A stretch of DNA of 64,000 bases from Planoprotostelium fungivorum (GCA_003024175.1 MDYQ01000051.1:62001-126000), one strand, 5' to 3'; numbered from the stretch's first letter, positions 20,790-32,567 are shown. The notes: generated by a model not told the origin, from the sequence alone. Translations and numbers: made by a program.

Positions 20790-22762
20790 ATGATGATGCA
20801 GGCGGCGCTAATACAAAGGGGTCTATTGATTCGCCCACACATTTCTCTGCAACGATCATCCTCGATTCGAAATCATCATTCCGTACGTTCATTCCACACG
20901 GGGTATGTTTGCATCTGATCTATCTCTCGGTTGAACACAGAGAAGGTTCAGACACAGAAAGGAAGAAGGTGTTCGTGAAGAAGAGAAGGAGGGAGAAAAG
21001 AAAGTTGATCTGAACTCTCCAACTTATGTGCCACAAATTCGAGAGAGAAAGACAAAGATCGTCCCTAAGACGGAGAGACCACCAGCTCCACAGACGCCAG
21101 AAGAGAGATTGAGTCAGTTGATCAAAGATAGAAATGCAAGATTAATCAGGTATGCAATCGATGACGGTGTGAACACCATCTGAAGATTGCACAACAGAAA
21201 TTCTCCCGACGCTCTCTCTTATTACTTGAGAGATCCAAAGAATACAGCCGATGATATAGAAGCTCGTGAACTCATGTTGGTGGGCCCATCGGAAAACATC
21301 CGAACATGTCGTTGAACATCATGACAGAGGTATCGAGACGATTACAATGTTATACACGCCAGACACACCGAGCGTCGTTTGTTCGAGACAGCCACGAAGG
21401 AACAGATCGAGAAGAACGACATTGCTTTCCAGAGGATTGGACGTCATCCTGGAAGGTGCGGACTCCTCACTTTTCACATCTGTCTTCATCCATCATCCAA
21501 TCATCACATCACATGCCATTACGGAATAATCATCGATCACCATCGTATCACTACGTCTCACGCGCTGACATCCATCATCTCATGTGCTGACATCCATCAT
21601 CTCACATCGACATTCACAAGATGACTGAACCACAATAGATGGAGGTGGCCTCTCATCATCAGCATCACAACTGCCGCTGTCTACTACTTTGGCTCGTGGG
21701 TCATACTAGGAGCAGGTGTGCCTCTCTATGTACAAATCTGACGTACCAAAGGAGGTCTGTTGAGTGCTTCCATCATTTGGGACACCGCGTTGAAGCGATG
21801 GTCCAGGAGACAGTGGTCCCCCATATTCGAAGATATTATAAAGTGAGTCCATCTACAACGTTGTAGATTGACGGGATCTAGGCAGACGTCAGCCAGAAGA
21901 GACATCGTCGAGGAATATCTGGAAGCCGGGCCGATCAAGGTGATTTATTCTATTTTATTGTTTGGAGAGGACATATCATTTCGAATCTATCATAGTGTCG
22001 TATCATTGTACGACAGATCGTTTCATCGAGATGATGAGACGGACACGTGATGGATGATGATGATGTGACTCAAACGAAACAGAGGCTGAGGAATATGAGG
22101 AGGAGACACATTCACCCACACCTCCAGATCGGTAAATCCATGGAACGTTCTGCCGTAGTAGCCACGTGTAACGGTAACCAACTCTATTGATTTGGCTGAG
22201 AGTGACATCACACAGTTTACACGAGCAAGCCAAAGAAGGCCGCCGTACTCGAATACCTCTACGTCCCCGTTTCACAAGAGACAGAAGGGGTAAGACTTAC
22301 ATCACCAATGCATCACATCACCAATGCATCACATCATCGCACATCACCAATGCATCACATCATCACATCATCACATCACATCATCATCGCAGACCATCAG
22401 ATGATGACAAGATGCAGGCCGTCCGAGTCAACAAACAATCGTGGCTGTTCAACAGCATGATCATGAGAACAGTCGACCTCAGTCGGAAGGGTTTAGACTT
22501 TGATCCAAAGAGTTTCAGAGTCTATCCCGAACCCAGGGGACAGATCGAGTCCACCGTCAACGAATCAACAAAGACCATCATGTCGGACATGGAGAGCATG
22601 AAGAGGGAGAGGTCGGCAGAGAAGAAGAAAGAAGAGAAGAAAGAAGAGAAGAAAGAAGAGAAGAAAGAAGAGAAGAAAGACGATGTCAAGAAGGGAGATG
22701 CACATGATGTGAAGACGGATGGGAAAGATGAGAAGGAGGAAAAAGAAGGAAAGAAAGTATAA
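20790..22762 (+). CDS. Unknown mitochondrial-type membrane protein
   Basis: Not recognised. About ten exons can be joined in frame. The start MMMQAALIQRGLLIRPHISL, followed by RSSSIRNHHS, looks like a mitochondrial presequence. Then come a charged region (PKTERPPAPQTPEERLSQL), NSPDALSYYLRDPKNTADD, YRDDYNVIHARHTERRLFE, one membrane segment (WPLIISITTAAVYYFGSWVI), LLSASIIWDTALKRWSRRQW, and after several introns FYTSKPKKAAVLEYLYVPV and QAVRVNKQSWLFNSMI. The end is a Lys/Glu repeat (KKEEKKEEKKEEKK) and a charged tail. Introns include the palindrome type at 21843-21881, a T-rich one from 21948, and one with CATCACCAATG repeats near 22295-22390. Probably an inner-membrane protein; function unknown. 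Confidence 0.6.
21843..21881 (+). repeat. Palindrome-type introner-like intron
   Basis: 39-nt intron, GTGAGTCC then ATCTACAACGTTGTAGAT (21851-21868) then TGACGGGATCTAG. Nearly the same intron occurs on the other strand at 53719-53758 and 58455-58494 in unrelated genes. Confidence 0.75.
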
Positions 22763-22837
22763 AGAGGGTTTTCGCTATTACGATCCATGATGCATCATCA
22801 CGATTCAGACTTCGTAAGTCCAAACATGAAGCCTCGA

Positions 22838-23209
22838 CTTCTATTCTACCCATTCGTTGTCACTCCACTCAGACCTTCTGCCAAATTTCTCGCAGATGGT
22901 CACGAGAGGATGTTAGTCTCGTGAGCGGCATGCAGACTGCATGCGAGTCATAGAACGTGACTCACGGACAACTGAATCCAAGTCCAATGGCTCTCAGGAC
23001 ATCACATGCATCGCGTGACCCCATTCTAACCGCCTCGAATCTACTCTGCGGTATCTGTGAAATCTAAGAGGCTGCCCCTCTCAACGTTCTGATGATGCTC
23101 CATGGTAACACCTCTCATGTGAAATTGAATCGAAAGAGGAGGAAAGTTGGCTGATTTTGAGACTTTCACTGCAGATTTCATCTTCTTGACAGACACCATC
23201 AGAACCAAC
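22838..23209 (-). CDS. Possible small three-exon gene
   Basis: Tentative. On the minus strand, MKSAVKVSKSANFPPLSIQF (from about 23184) continues to MEHHQN, a candidate intron to AG near 23044 leads to SRFEAVRMGSRDACDVLRAI and GLGFSC, and a second candidate intron GTGAGTCACG...GCGAG leads to an acidic end, FGRRSEWSDNEWVE. The splice signals are good but no family is recognised. The second intron contains the palindrome at 22928-22944. It could equally be non-coding promoter DNA of the plus-strand gene at 23306. Confidence 0.25.
22928..22944. repeat. 17-bp perfect inverted repeat
   Basis: GCATGCAGACTGCATGC, 8-bp arms around a single A, in a gap between two genes. Confidence 0.5.
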
Positions 23210-23305
23210 CCATGAAAAGTCATCTATCCATCCATTTACGCAGAGAGAATGAGAGGCAGTTTGAGACACAACACACACACCAACAGACTATCGACGACGA
23301 ACAAC

Positions 23306-23983
23306 ATGTCCACCAGCACCAGCGACAAGAAGGAACATCAGGGTATCGGCCAGAAGCTGAAGGAGAAGCTTCACATTGGACAACACAACAAGGGAAAGGA
23401 AGAGGTGAGACGTTATCTTCCATATCCAACATCGTCTCCTCCAAACCTTCGCTGATACGTGAACACAGAAGCACAAGGAAGTCAAGACCACGAAGACCGC
23501 AGATGGAAAGGCCATCAAGGAGACCACTGAGATTAAGAATGACAGGAGCACCTCTTCCCCCACTCATGTCGAGAAGAAGATCGAAGTGAAGGACACCGAC
23601 CATCATCCTGCACATGGAACGGAGACCACTCTCAAGACCGAAGACCGTCTGGCCGATGGAGAGAAGTTTAAGAACACCTCTCAATACTCCCAGCCGTCCT
23701 CTCTATCTCCCACTTTCAACAGCGGCACCAATTTGTCCTCTGGACAGTACGGCAGCCCGACCGTGATGAACAACTCTTGGACCGGAAAGGACTACAACAA
23801 CCTCAACATCCACGAGGGTCTCAAGTCTTTCAGCTACGAAGAGCTTCAGAGGGTGAGACGAAAGCAAGAGACACCAACACCGACTCATGTTCTTTAAAGG
23901 CAGGTGCTGTCCCCTTCCAGACTCCCATCGTAAGCACCAGTGTCCTCTCGGGTGGAGAATACGCCAGCAAGACCTCCATGTGA
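23306..23983 (+). CDS. Hydrophilic dehydrin-like protein
   Basis: Function unknown. Three exons (introns from about 23404 and 23851) give about 170 residues that are almost wholly polar, rich in Lys, Thr, Ser, His and Gly, with no membrane segment or signal peptide. The N-terminus, DKKEHQGIGQKLKEKLHIGQ, resembles the amphipathic Lys-rich segment of plant dehydrins (KIKEKLPG-type), and the body (KHKEVKTTKTADGKAIKETT) looks disordered. A stress-protectant role, for example during encystment, is an inference only. The ending is GGEYASKTSM with the stop at 23981-23983. Confidence 0.65.
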
Positions 23984-24392
23984 ACTGCATGCTGACAGTG
24001 GCGACCTCTATTTAAGAATAAATTATATTAAACAACAATATCGAAACATCTTCTCGAGCCATTGTCCTTCTATGGCATTGACGGTGCAGAATGACTTGAT
24101 CTCACGTCAGCATCAGCGTCACCGTTGCCGTCGCACGATGGATAACGTCATCATCTTAGCTCCAACGGATTCACACACAATACATCGTAGAGCCTCTCCA
24201 CTGTTAAGAAGATGAGCACTCGTCGATCGTTCACCGCATCCAAATTCCTCTTCCTCTTCCTTCTTCTTCACTGAACGAAAATTTGACCTAACGCGGCAGT
24301 CACGCTAGTAACCTTAAACTTCGACGCTAATAATCGACAGGAAGAAATTTCATACATTCAAACCAACGAAAAGGGTCAGAGTAAGGAACAAC
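23984..24392. other. Gap before multi-CUE gene
   Basis: About 410 bp; AATAAATTATATTAAAC at 24019-24035 provides a likely polyadenylation signal for the dehydrin-like gene. Otherwise nothing recognised; presumed promoter of the next gene. Confidence 0.4.
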
Positions 24393-26909
24393 ATGGGAGA
24401 TTACGCAGCGCAGCAACTTCACTTGCAGTTTCCCGACCTCTCTCAGAGTACTGTGGCTGATATCTTGTCTGCGAATGGAAATGATAGTTTCAAGACTGTC
24501 GGTGTCTTGAAGGACATGAATGATACCGTGAAAACGGAGCAAGAAGTCAAGATAAGAGAGATGTCCGATCTCTTCCCCAACATTAAGATCAAGATAATCA
24601 GAGAGGTTTTGACTGAGAATAACTGGGATGTCGAAGCGGCCATTTTACCTCTGTTCAACCGTGGAGAAGAGCAGAAAGCGGTGTGTATGACCCATTCTCC
24701 CAGCCTTGGAACGTCTTTCTGATACACCATTTAGCAAGAGAAGAAGAGACAAGAAGAGCAACAGAGGCAACTCCGAAAGGCTGAACAAGAGGCGAAGAAG
24801 CGAAGAGAAGTTCAGGACTTGATGACAAGATTCTCTCACATCCCCAAAGACATCGTCCAGCAAGTCATGGACGACAATGAAGGTGATCCATCTCCAAATG
24901 TCCACACCTCCTCCTCACATTCATCTCCAGGAGACATCGAAGCCACGACCGACGCCCTCACCCAACTCGTCGAGAGGCAGCAGCTGGAGGACAGGAAGAG
25001 AGAACAGAAGAAGGAAGAAGAGAGAGCTTCGGAGAACCTCCGCAACTTGAAGATCAGAGCCCTGGGAGACAAGTTCGATGTGACCGATCAAGAGGCCGTG
25101 GAGGCTCTCACTGCAACAGATTGGAACATTCGAAATGCTTTCGATAACCTCTTTGTAAAGCAGTGTGAGAAGAAGAAGTCCGACCTGAAGAAGATATTCC
25201 CGGTGATTTTATTTTATTTTATTCTTTCGAATTGGGACTGACGCGTTGTAGATTGCGTCGGATCAAGCCATCGAGGAGGCTCTGTCGGGACAGGCTTGGG
25301 ACGTCGTGAAGGCTGCGGAGAAATTGAACTTGGACCGGAAGAATTCAGAAGAAGAGAAGAGGAAGAAGATGGAGACCCAGACGTGGAACAACCAGTACAA
25401 GTCCAACATCCTACAGACGTCCATGCTCATCGGTCGAAAGGTGATGATCACCTCCATCATCATGATGATCCATCATCACACCTCCATCGTCATCATCATG
25501 CGAGTGCTGATGAAGGATAGGTGGAAGAAGAGATCGAAGAGCTGCAGAACGAGATGAAAAAGGACACATTGGAGATGTTCAAGGCCAACTTGGAGGACGT
25601 CATCGCTGCCCAGGCCAGACACGGTGTTACGCCCGGTTACGCACCCCCGCCCACGGTCAACGAGATCAAAGAGATCATGAAGGCCGCCCCCGTTGTAGAT
25701 GCCCAATTATTGGAATCCGTGCAAGAGAAAGAATTTCCATCGGCACCCGCCAACTCCGACAAGCCCGCAGAGGGTGAGTGGCTCGTTGTAGACGAGGCTG
25801 AATGGTACAGGCGCCAGTGCATTGAGTGTCAGATTGACGGTGACCCCTGCCAATCCTGATGTGGGAAATGTCATAACGGTCGAATGGAACATTACGAGTG
25901 AGAATTTCTCCACGAACCACGACTGGATCGGTCTCTATCAATTGAACCAGCCCAACAAGAAGTACGAGACCTACCAGGTGCGTCTACATCGTTGTAGACG
26001 GACGGATATTCATTTTCAAACAGTGGGTCGGAAGGGACAAGAAGAGTGGAAGCTTGACTTATTACGCACCGAAGATCTACGGACAATATGAGTTCAGATA
26101 TTTCTTCAACAACTCTTATGTTCACGTGGAGAAGTCCATTCCAGTCACCGTCGGACCACAGATGGAAGTCAAAGCTGTCTTAGACGAGACCGTCGGCAAG
26201 GTGATCACTACTCTCTCCATCTCATCATGACGATCATCGTGATGTTCGAGATGATCGTGTGGCTGATGACGATACAGATCCGCGTAGAGTGGACAAAGAT
26301 ATCCGGCAACGAGTACAGCTCTGCTTGGGTGGGTCTATACGATAAGAGTCAAGGAGACAACAGAAAGTACATCACGTGGGAATATGCCAAGAACGGTGGC
26401 CTCACCTTTGATGCACCCATCAAACCTTCCCTCTACGAAGTCAGATACTTCACCAATTCGTACCATGATATCTCCAGAAGCAATGCCATACACATACAGG
26501 GTGAGACTTTTCATCGATACCGACCATCCACGATCATGGACACACGTGATCATCCATCATCATGGAAGCATGATGGTTGATGATGACATCCACCATCACC
26601 TCTCACGAAAGACAACACTGACCCTTCACAGGAGAAGACAGAATCAACGTGCGAGTGAAAGAGGGAAGAGTCCACGTGGACTTGAACATTGTCAGCGTCG
26701 ACCCTGCCTACTCGAACGCTTGGATTGGTCTCTACCTCTCTCAACAAGGTGACAATCGACAGTGGAGGAGGTACAAGTACATCAAGGACAGATCGGCAGG
26801 GGTCAGCTTTGGATGCCCGAAGACAGCTGGAGAGTACGAAGCGAGGGTCTTTGCCAATAAGACGTACGATCTGCTGTTGAAGTCGAGCACGTTCAACTTG
26901 CCCCAATAA
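24393..26909 (+). CDS. Multi-CUE protein with three DWIGLY-type domains
   Basis: Probable cytosolic ubiquitin-binding adaptor. The N-terminal half shows about five CUE/UBA-like helical repeats: LQFPDLSQSTVADILSANG, LFPNIKIKIIREVLTENNW, FSHIPKDIVQQVMDDNEGD, KFDVTDQEAVEALTATDW and IFPIASDQAIEEALSGQAW, separated by Glu/Lys coiled-coil stretches. The C-terminal half has three tandem beta-sandwich repeats sharing a DWIGLY/AWVGLY/AWIGLY core, a following Tyr/Trp segment and YE(F/V/A)R: around 25921, 26320 and 26710. These look like SKICH-type or Ig-like domains, as in the NDP52 family, but this is uncertain. Introns include the T-rich member at 25203-25251 and a palindrome-bearing one near 25979. 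No signal peptide. Confidence 0.75.
25203..25251 (+). repeat. T-rich introner-like intron (multi-CUE gene)
   Basis: 49-nt intron, GTGATTTTATTTTATTTTAT then TCTTTCGAATTGGGACTGA then CGCGTTGTAG. The first 39 nt differ at only two positions from the intron at 36089-36140 of the RasGAP gene on the other strand. Confidence 0.8.
25979..26024 (+). repeat. Intron with GTCTAC...GTAGAC palindrome
   Basis: Intron of the multi-CUE gene beginning GTGCGTC; it contains GTCTACATCGTTGTAGAC (25982-25999), a variant of the 18-bp palindrome, followed by GGACGG. Confidence 0.55.
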
Positions 26910-27308
26910 AGAACATGTGTCCGTGATAAGATGATTGGATGATTGGATGTGATGATTATTCATGTGAACATCATCAACGTGAAGGTTCATCTTCTATATC
27001 TCGTATCGTTTATTCGTTGCATCTACGACCTATTTCCCTCTCCCTTTCTTCTTCTGACGCGGCTTGCGTTGGGCGTATGTCATTCTGATCGGAATGGAAT
27101 CAGCTACCATCATGTGGAAGAAGACAGTTTCAATTTCCAGGTGTACGAATCGACCTCGCAAATTCCAGGAAGAACCGACTTTCAACTTGGGTGTCTGGAA
27201 GGAGGGGAGGATTTAGAAGCAAACATTATCCACGCAGCACGCACGCCACGAACAACGAACCTTCACGAACAACACATACGTACTTGTACTTCTTAACCCT
27301 TTATAAAC
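26910..27308. other. Gap before kinase gene
   Basis: About 400 bp, no coding exon recognised. Presumed 3' flank of the multi-CUE gene and promoter of the kinase gene. Confidence 0.4.
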
Positions 27309-28381
27309 ATGGTTCACTTGACTTTCGGAAAACAGAGCAACTCATTGTGCCCCCCATCTGAGCTCCAGGCCAGACTCAGCCAATTTAGAAAACTGACGGC
27401 TGGCTCGTACGGAGAGATCATGATCGCTTACGATGCTCACCTCCAAACCGAGGTGAAGACACGCGACGACTTTGTGATCATCTTCTGAAACAAGAGGCAG
27501 GTCGTCGTAAAAAGGCTCGCCCGTGGAGCCGATGTACAGCAACAGCAACGCATCGACAACGAGATCGAAGCATGCACGAAAGGAAAGGGAGTTCCTGGCA
27601 TCATCCCATTCCACGGATGGTATCAGACAACCGAACATTACTGCCTCGTCTTCGACTACGTCAAAGGAGGCGACATGTACGTCTTTTTAGAGCAGAGAAA
27701 GTTCTCTCCCGTGACAGAGGAGACCGTTAAGAAGCTCTTCCGTCGCATCGTCAAGTCCCTCCTCTTTATGCATCGCAATGGTATCGCGGTGAGATGACTA
27801 CGTCGGCAACCTTCCATTTATCTGACAACGTTACAGCACAAGGACATCAAGTTAGAGAACGTGAGAAGGGAAGATGAGACATTCAAACTGATCAATCTGC
27901 AGGTACTCATCGACAAGAAAGCCAACATGGCCACACTGATCGACTTTGGGTTGTGTAACATCTTCGATCCAAAGGCCTTTCCTCACGAAGAACTCTCCAT
28001 GGATTTCTCTGGCTCGAAGGAGTACTGTGCACCCGAGATCTTATCTGGTAGACCATTCAGACCCACAAAAGCCGTGAGCACCTTCACCATCTCCTCCTCC
28101 ATCTTCTCATCTGATGTCTTTAGGACGTCTGGTCTTTGGGAGTCACCATTTTCGCCAACCTCTTTGGCGTCTTTCCCTTCTCCAAGCGTCATCGAAAAGA
28201 TGCGCAGGGCAACATCAGACTGGAAATCAACTTCCCCCACAGCGACACGACTCTCGTGTCTTCTGCAGCGAGGGACCTCCTCAGCCAGATGTTAGACAAC
28301 GACCCGATGACTCGCATCTCTATGTCAGGCGTTAAGAACCACGCGTGGCTGAAGAAGAAGAGCCCTCTCGTCTTCTGGTAA
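27309..28381 (+). CDS. Serine/threonine protein kinase
   Basis: Compact kinase of about 290 residues with little beyond the catalytic domain. The start MVHLTFGKQSNSLCPPSELQ leads into a variant glycine loop (FRKLTAGSYGEI), the ATP-site Lys in RQVVVKRL, a hinge near DYVKGGDMYVFLE, and the catalytic loop HKDIKLEN (Lys instead of the usual Arg after His). An intron splits KLEN from VLIDKKANMATLIDFGLCN with the DFG motif. Then come SGSKEYCAPEIL (APE), DVWSLGVTIFANLFGVFPF and the subdomain XI segment MLDNDPMTRISM. CaMK/SNF1-type features fit best. The loss of the first loop Gly and the HKD change could mean a non-RD kinase. Its end is 64 bp from the converging S41 gene. Confidence 0.87.
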
Positions 28382-28445
28382 ACCACTGTCAACAACATTT
28401 GATAAATATAGCGAAAAGAAGTTGCATTTCTCTCTGCTTGTATTA

Positions 28446-30703
28446 TCATGTGAAGAGAGCATCGACTCGTTCGTATAACTCTCTGTCTTCATCATCATTG
28501 ACACCCGGCCACATCATCAACCGATGATCCGCTGGATAGAAGGTGAACTCGTCGGGCAGCTCTTGTCCTTCATCTTGATAAAACTATCTCATCATCACCC
28601 CAGCGTCCCATCATCACATGCGATCACCTCGAACAGTGTCAGCCCGAAACTCGCTGAAGTCGGCATCGCTATCGGTACAAAAGTTCCGTTTGCTTTGAGG
28701 CTCGACGCGATCGAAGGCAAAGTCATCGAGTTCACAACGAAGCCTGCCACCATCAGCACAGTCAGATAAAGAGGACAGACCTCCGGGGAAGGTGCTGAAG
28801 CTCATGTGCTTCTGATGAGGTAGACCGCCCGTGGTGACTGTCTTCACGTGTTCGTGTTGCTTAGACATCAAAGTCGTAAAGATGGCGCAGGTAGAACCAC
28901 AGTTACCATCTGTTAACAGGAGGATCTAATGGTGGTCACGTGACGTGAAATTTCATCATTGTATACCTGCTCGAAATTTCCCTGAGATCTCCACGGATTT
29001 GGAGACTGTACGCATGACTTCTCCCTGGCTCCAGTGTACATCAACTTCTCTGAATATTCCGCGACTTTTCCACCCCTCCTCAACTGAGCGTGTGAGTTCT
29101 AAAAATAGATCTCGACTCACCGCCCTGGGTCCGTACCAGTCTGCATAATCTACGGAGCTATTTTTAGGATCGGGCCAAGCTCCAGTACCGAACCATTGGT
29201 CGGAAGTGTTACCAGACAGCCTCACGAGCTCATCCACCAACTTCGAATGCCTGACATCGACGTAGACTGGTGGAGGTGCACTCGTCTGAGAAACTTTAAA
29301 ATGTTTGAAAATGATTTTATTCTCACCAGGTGCTGAACGAGGTGCATCCCTTCACAGACGAGTCCACCGCCGTTGCCTCTGAGGTCAACGATCAATTTTG
29401 TGAAATTTCTCGTCAGGCGCCATGACTTGAGAAAGAGTTCTTCGTTGATGCGAGACATGAAAGAAGGGATTCGGTAGATGAGAGTGTCACTGTCTGGTTT
29501 TAACGGGGTGACCTGTGATGATGGTGAGATGATGATGATGGTGATGAACATCATGGGACGAGTTCTCACAGATGTCTCATGACTGGGAAGGAGAGAAGCT
29601 CCACCAGTGTAATCTGCGTTATCGCACATGTAATCGTTGAAGCCTGAAGTCATCATCAACATGATGATGATGATCGTGATCTCTGCACACCTGACCACAG
29701 AGCGGCCCATTTGAATGTTACCCTCTTGCCGTTGGATAAAGTGTATTCCATGTCGTATCGGTCCAATTTTCCCGATGCCATTAGAGATTGTCTAGACATG
29801 AAGTCGATCTGTATGGCTTTGTTGAAGTTGACAGATGGATCTGAATCCATTTATTCTCTTTTACTTTCTTCGAATCGATGGATGATGTGGATGATGGTTG
29901 GATGATGTCACCTTTAGAATGCATGGGATATCTGTGGATGAAGTTTTGGATGGCTTTGATTATCGGTAGACCATCGATGTGTGTGATCTCTTGTCCGATC
30001 ACTGCAGATACCTGATGATGTCAGTCGTTCATGCATCATTATGTGATCACCTCCTCTTTATTCCAGAAGGTGATCTCGTCTGTTCCCAAACTGGGATAGT
30101 TCTGAGCGGCTTTGGCAAAGATGACAAACTTCTCGTCAACTGATTGAACGTCAATCATTGTTTCGATGTGAAGCATACCCATCTTTGCACCAAGTGTGAA
30201 AGGTTGAATGAAGACGTAAGCAAGACAGCCCGGTTTGATAAATTGAGTGTGTGCATCGGCGAGGGGTGTGAAGATCTTGTCTTGTATGATCTGATAGAAG
30301 TTGAACGCGTTGATTTCCTTTCCCAATGTCTCATTATACACCCCTTCGATCTCATGATCAATATCCACGCTGACAGAAGAATCAGGTCAAATGAAATGAG
30401 ATGCAATGCCTCGTCCACCTTATGTGACGTAATGGATAGCTCTTTGGAGAGTTACGAACTATGTCTTTGAAGACGTATGCGTCGAGGGAATTCTTTGTGA
30501 TGTCTAAAATGGTTCTCTTCGTACCTTCTGTGATGTTCGTCTATATAGATCATTCTCATTTCGGATCGTTCTCCTCTCACATTATAGAGACAAGGAAATG
30601 CATCTTCTGCTGGTACAGGTATGTGATCTCCGAAGAAGCAGTCAAGACATGAGACCAAATGTATCGAGAGAAAGAAGATCAACAATCCGTTGGCTCTGAT
30701 CAT
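28446..30703 (-). CDS. Secreted S41 (CPAF-like) serine protease
   Basis: Probable secreted peptidase of the tail-specific protease family, closest in layout to the fungal CPAF-like group. The start at 30703 (MIRANGLLIFFLSIHLVSC) is a signal peptide, next to Cys-rich LDCFFGDHIPVPAEDAFPCL. Later exons carry PLADAHTQFIKPGC, then IGQEITHIDGLPIIKAIQNF (PDZ-like substrate segment), YDMEYTLSNGKRVTF, LIVDLRGNGGGLVCEG and LLTDGNCGSTCAIFTTLMS with the likely catalytic Ser near 28880. The end reads LPDEFTFYPADHRLMMWPG, typical of the family, stopping at 28448-28446. The neighbouring minus-strand gene is LPMO-like copy D, so two secreted hydrolytic proteins lie side by side. Introns are short and some contain GATG-rich simple sequence. 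Confidence 0.82.
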
Positions 30704-30924
30704 CTCGGAAGACACCCGATCGTAATGGTCGGCAAGAATGTAAAACGAAAGTTGAATTTTCTCTTCCTTTCAACGACATGTAGTTGTTTTTATCTATCGA
30801 TAGAAGCAACCTCAGTACCAATCCAAAGTTCATAGAAGACTGTCTTCCATCTCAGGATCGATCATCACGACGCAGAAGGTCAAAGAAATGTTTTATTTCT
30901 CAGTAGTGCAGCATTTCACTCTCT

Positions 30925-32567
30925 TTAGGGGATCCAGATTCTGTTGACTGTTCCAGCGATCATGTTGGGGTTCTACTCATCATCAGCTCACACGACTCTT
31001 CTCTCTTTCCACTCACGCTGACAGGGTTGAAGGCAACACCCTTCAGCCAGCACTCCTTCGACTGTGTGTTCCATGACCAGGCGTAGCACTGACCGGTGAG
31101 AGCAGGTGTTCTATTGATGCACTGAGTCTGGCAGTCGTTGGCAGAGTTGGTGTTGGGCAAGTAACCGTCAGCGATGTCACCTGTTGGAAGATGAGAAGAG
31201 TCTCACAAGTGAAGAATAAAAGGGAATAAAACCTCACCGCCTGGGTTGTCAAATCCAACCATCTGAGGTCCAGCAGACACGTCGATTCTGGAGGGAGAGT
31301 TGGGTCTAGAGAAATACATCTCCTCCTTCACATCCTTCTCCATCATGAAGCGTGCTAATCTCATCGTCAGCGCCATCTTCTAAAAGACGACGTCTCACCT
31401 TGTCTCTTGGGGAAGACACTCTGAGCTCCCTCGTTGAATCCCCAGTTGGACTTGTAGCGGGGAGACTGTCACATCGTTATGACGTGTGATGACGTCATCA
31501 CTCACCAGCTGGAAGATGGTGTCGCGGATGGGCACGAGGGGGGCGAAGGACTGAGTGGGAACTCCATAGAAGAGGGGAGTCTTAGCACTGCTAACGCAAG
31601 AGCCACCGTTCGAGCAGTCGGTTGGGATATCGGGCCTGGGGGCCTGACAGATCAGATGAGACTCGAAGTTTGGGACGGTGACGATGATAGCTCACGTAGA
31701 GGGTGCTGTCGCCGTTGGTGACGTTGCAGGCGAAGGGGGACATGTACTGCAGAAGATGAGATCACGTGATGTGACGGAAGATGGAGGTGATTACCGACTG
31801 ATGGTACTTGTTGATCCACACCCAAGTGCACTGGCAGCCTCCTCTGGGGCAGGGAGGCATGGCAGGGATCTGTGTGTCGTGAATAAAATGAAATAAAAGG
31901 ATGAGACGAAACGAGATGCAAGGGGAGAGATGTGTACCTGGAAGGTCTGGAGCTGTCTGGCGGGGCAGTCCTGGGCCACTGGATGGACGTTAGAAGATGA
32001 GTTCGTCAAGATGCTTCGTACCGGAGAAGACAATGAAGTCCTTGGGGGTCACGCGGTATCGGTTGCTCTTGTAAGCGATGGCGAGAGCACATCCCATGAT
32101 GTCATCGGGGTATCGATCGGCATGCATGTCTAAGAGGAGTCAATCTCTTCCAACGGATCTGCTGAAGAACTCACTTCCCCACTCGTTCACGTTTCTCCAG
32201 GGGTTAGGCACTTGGTCTGGGTTAGCTCTGAGACCCTGTCCCATAGAGGTCCATGCCTTGTTATCTGCCAGCTCGAGTTGGATGCTTCCACCGCTGGGGA
32301 TCTGTGAGGTTCCGTCAGTACGCGATCCTCAATCACATCACATCATATCGTATCCTCTTAATGTCGTGCGCTCACCGACTGAGTTCCGTTGGGCTTGCAG
32401 TCTAAAGCGCTGTGCCACCACCACTTGTCGGTCTGCCACAGAGGCCAGACTGGACGGTCAGAGTTGGGATCGGGGTAGCCACAGTCGTAGGTACCCTTGT
32501 TCCACACGGCAAGATGACCGCTGGCCACAGCCAAGGTGAGAAGCACGACGACAGAGACACCTCTCAT
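30925..32567 (-). CDS. AA14-like LPMO with PAN-like domain, copy D
   Basis: Fourth copy, about 21 kb from the tandem array and on the other strand. Signal peptide MRGVSVVVLLTLAVASG is followed by HLAVW, again placing His at the mature N-terminus, and WWWHSALDC is kept. The middle has diverged: GGSIQLELADNKAWTSMGQG, VPNPWRNVNEWG, SNRYRVTPKDFIVFS, QLQTFQ, MPACPRGGCQCTWVWINKYH. The PAN-like exon (GYLPNTNSANDCQTQCINRT, GQCYAWSWNTQSKECWLK) is nearly the same as in copies A and B. It ends NRIWIP with the stop at 30927-30925. Upstream, only the ACATACTGCGAG part of the shared promoter (32629-32653) is kept; the 16-bp palindrome was not found. No break seen. Confidence 0.75.

Noticed and set aside
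25687-25800. GTTGTAGAT/GTTGTAGAC sites as further introner copies
   Set aside because: They lie in coding sequence and read Val-Val-Asp; no symmetric partner half and no splice signals.
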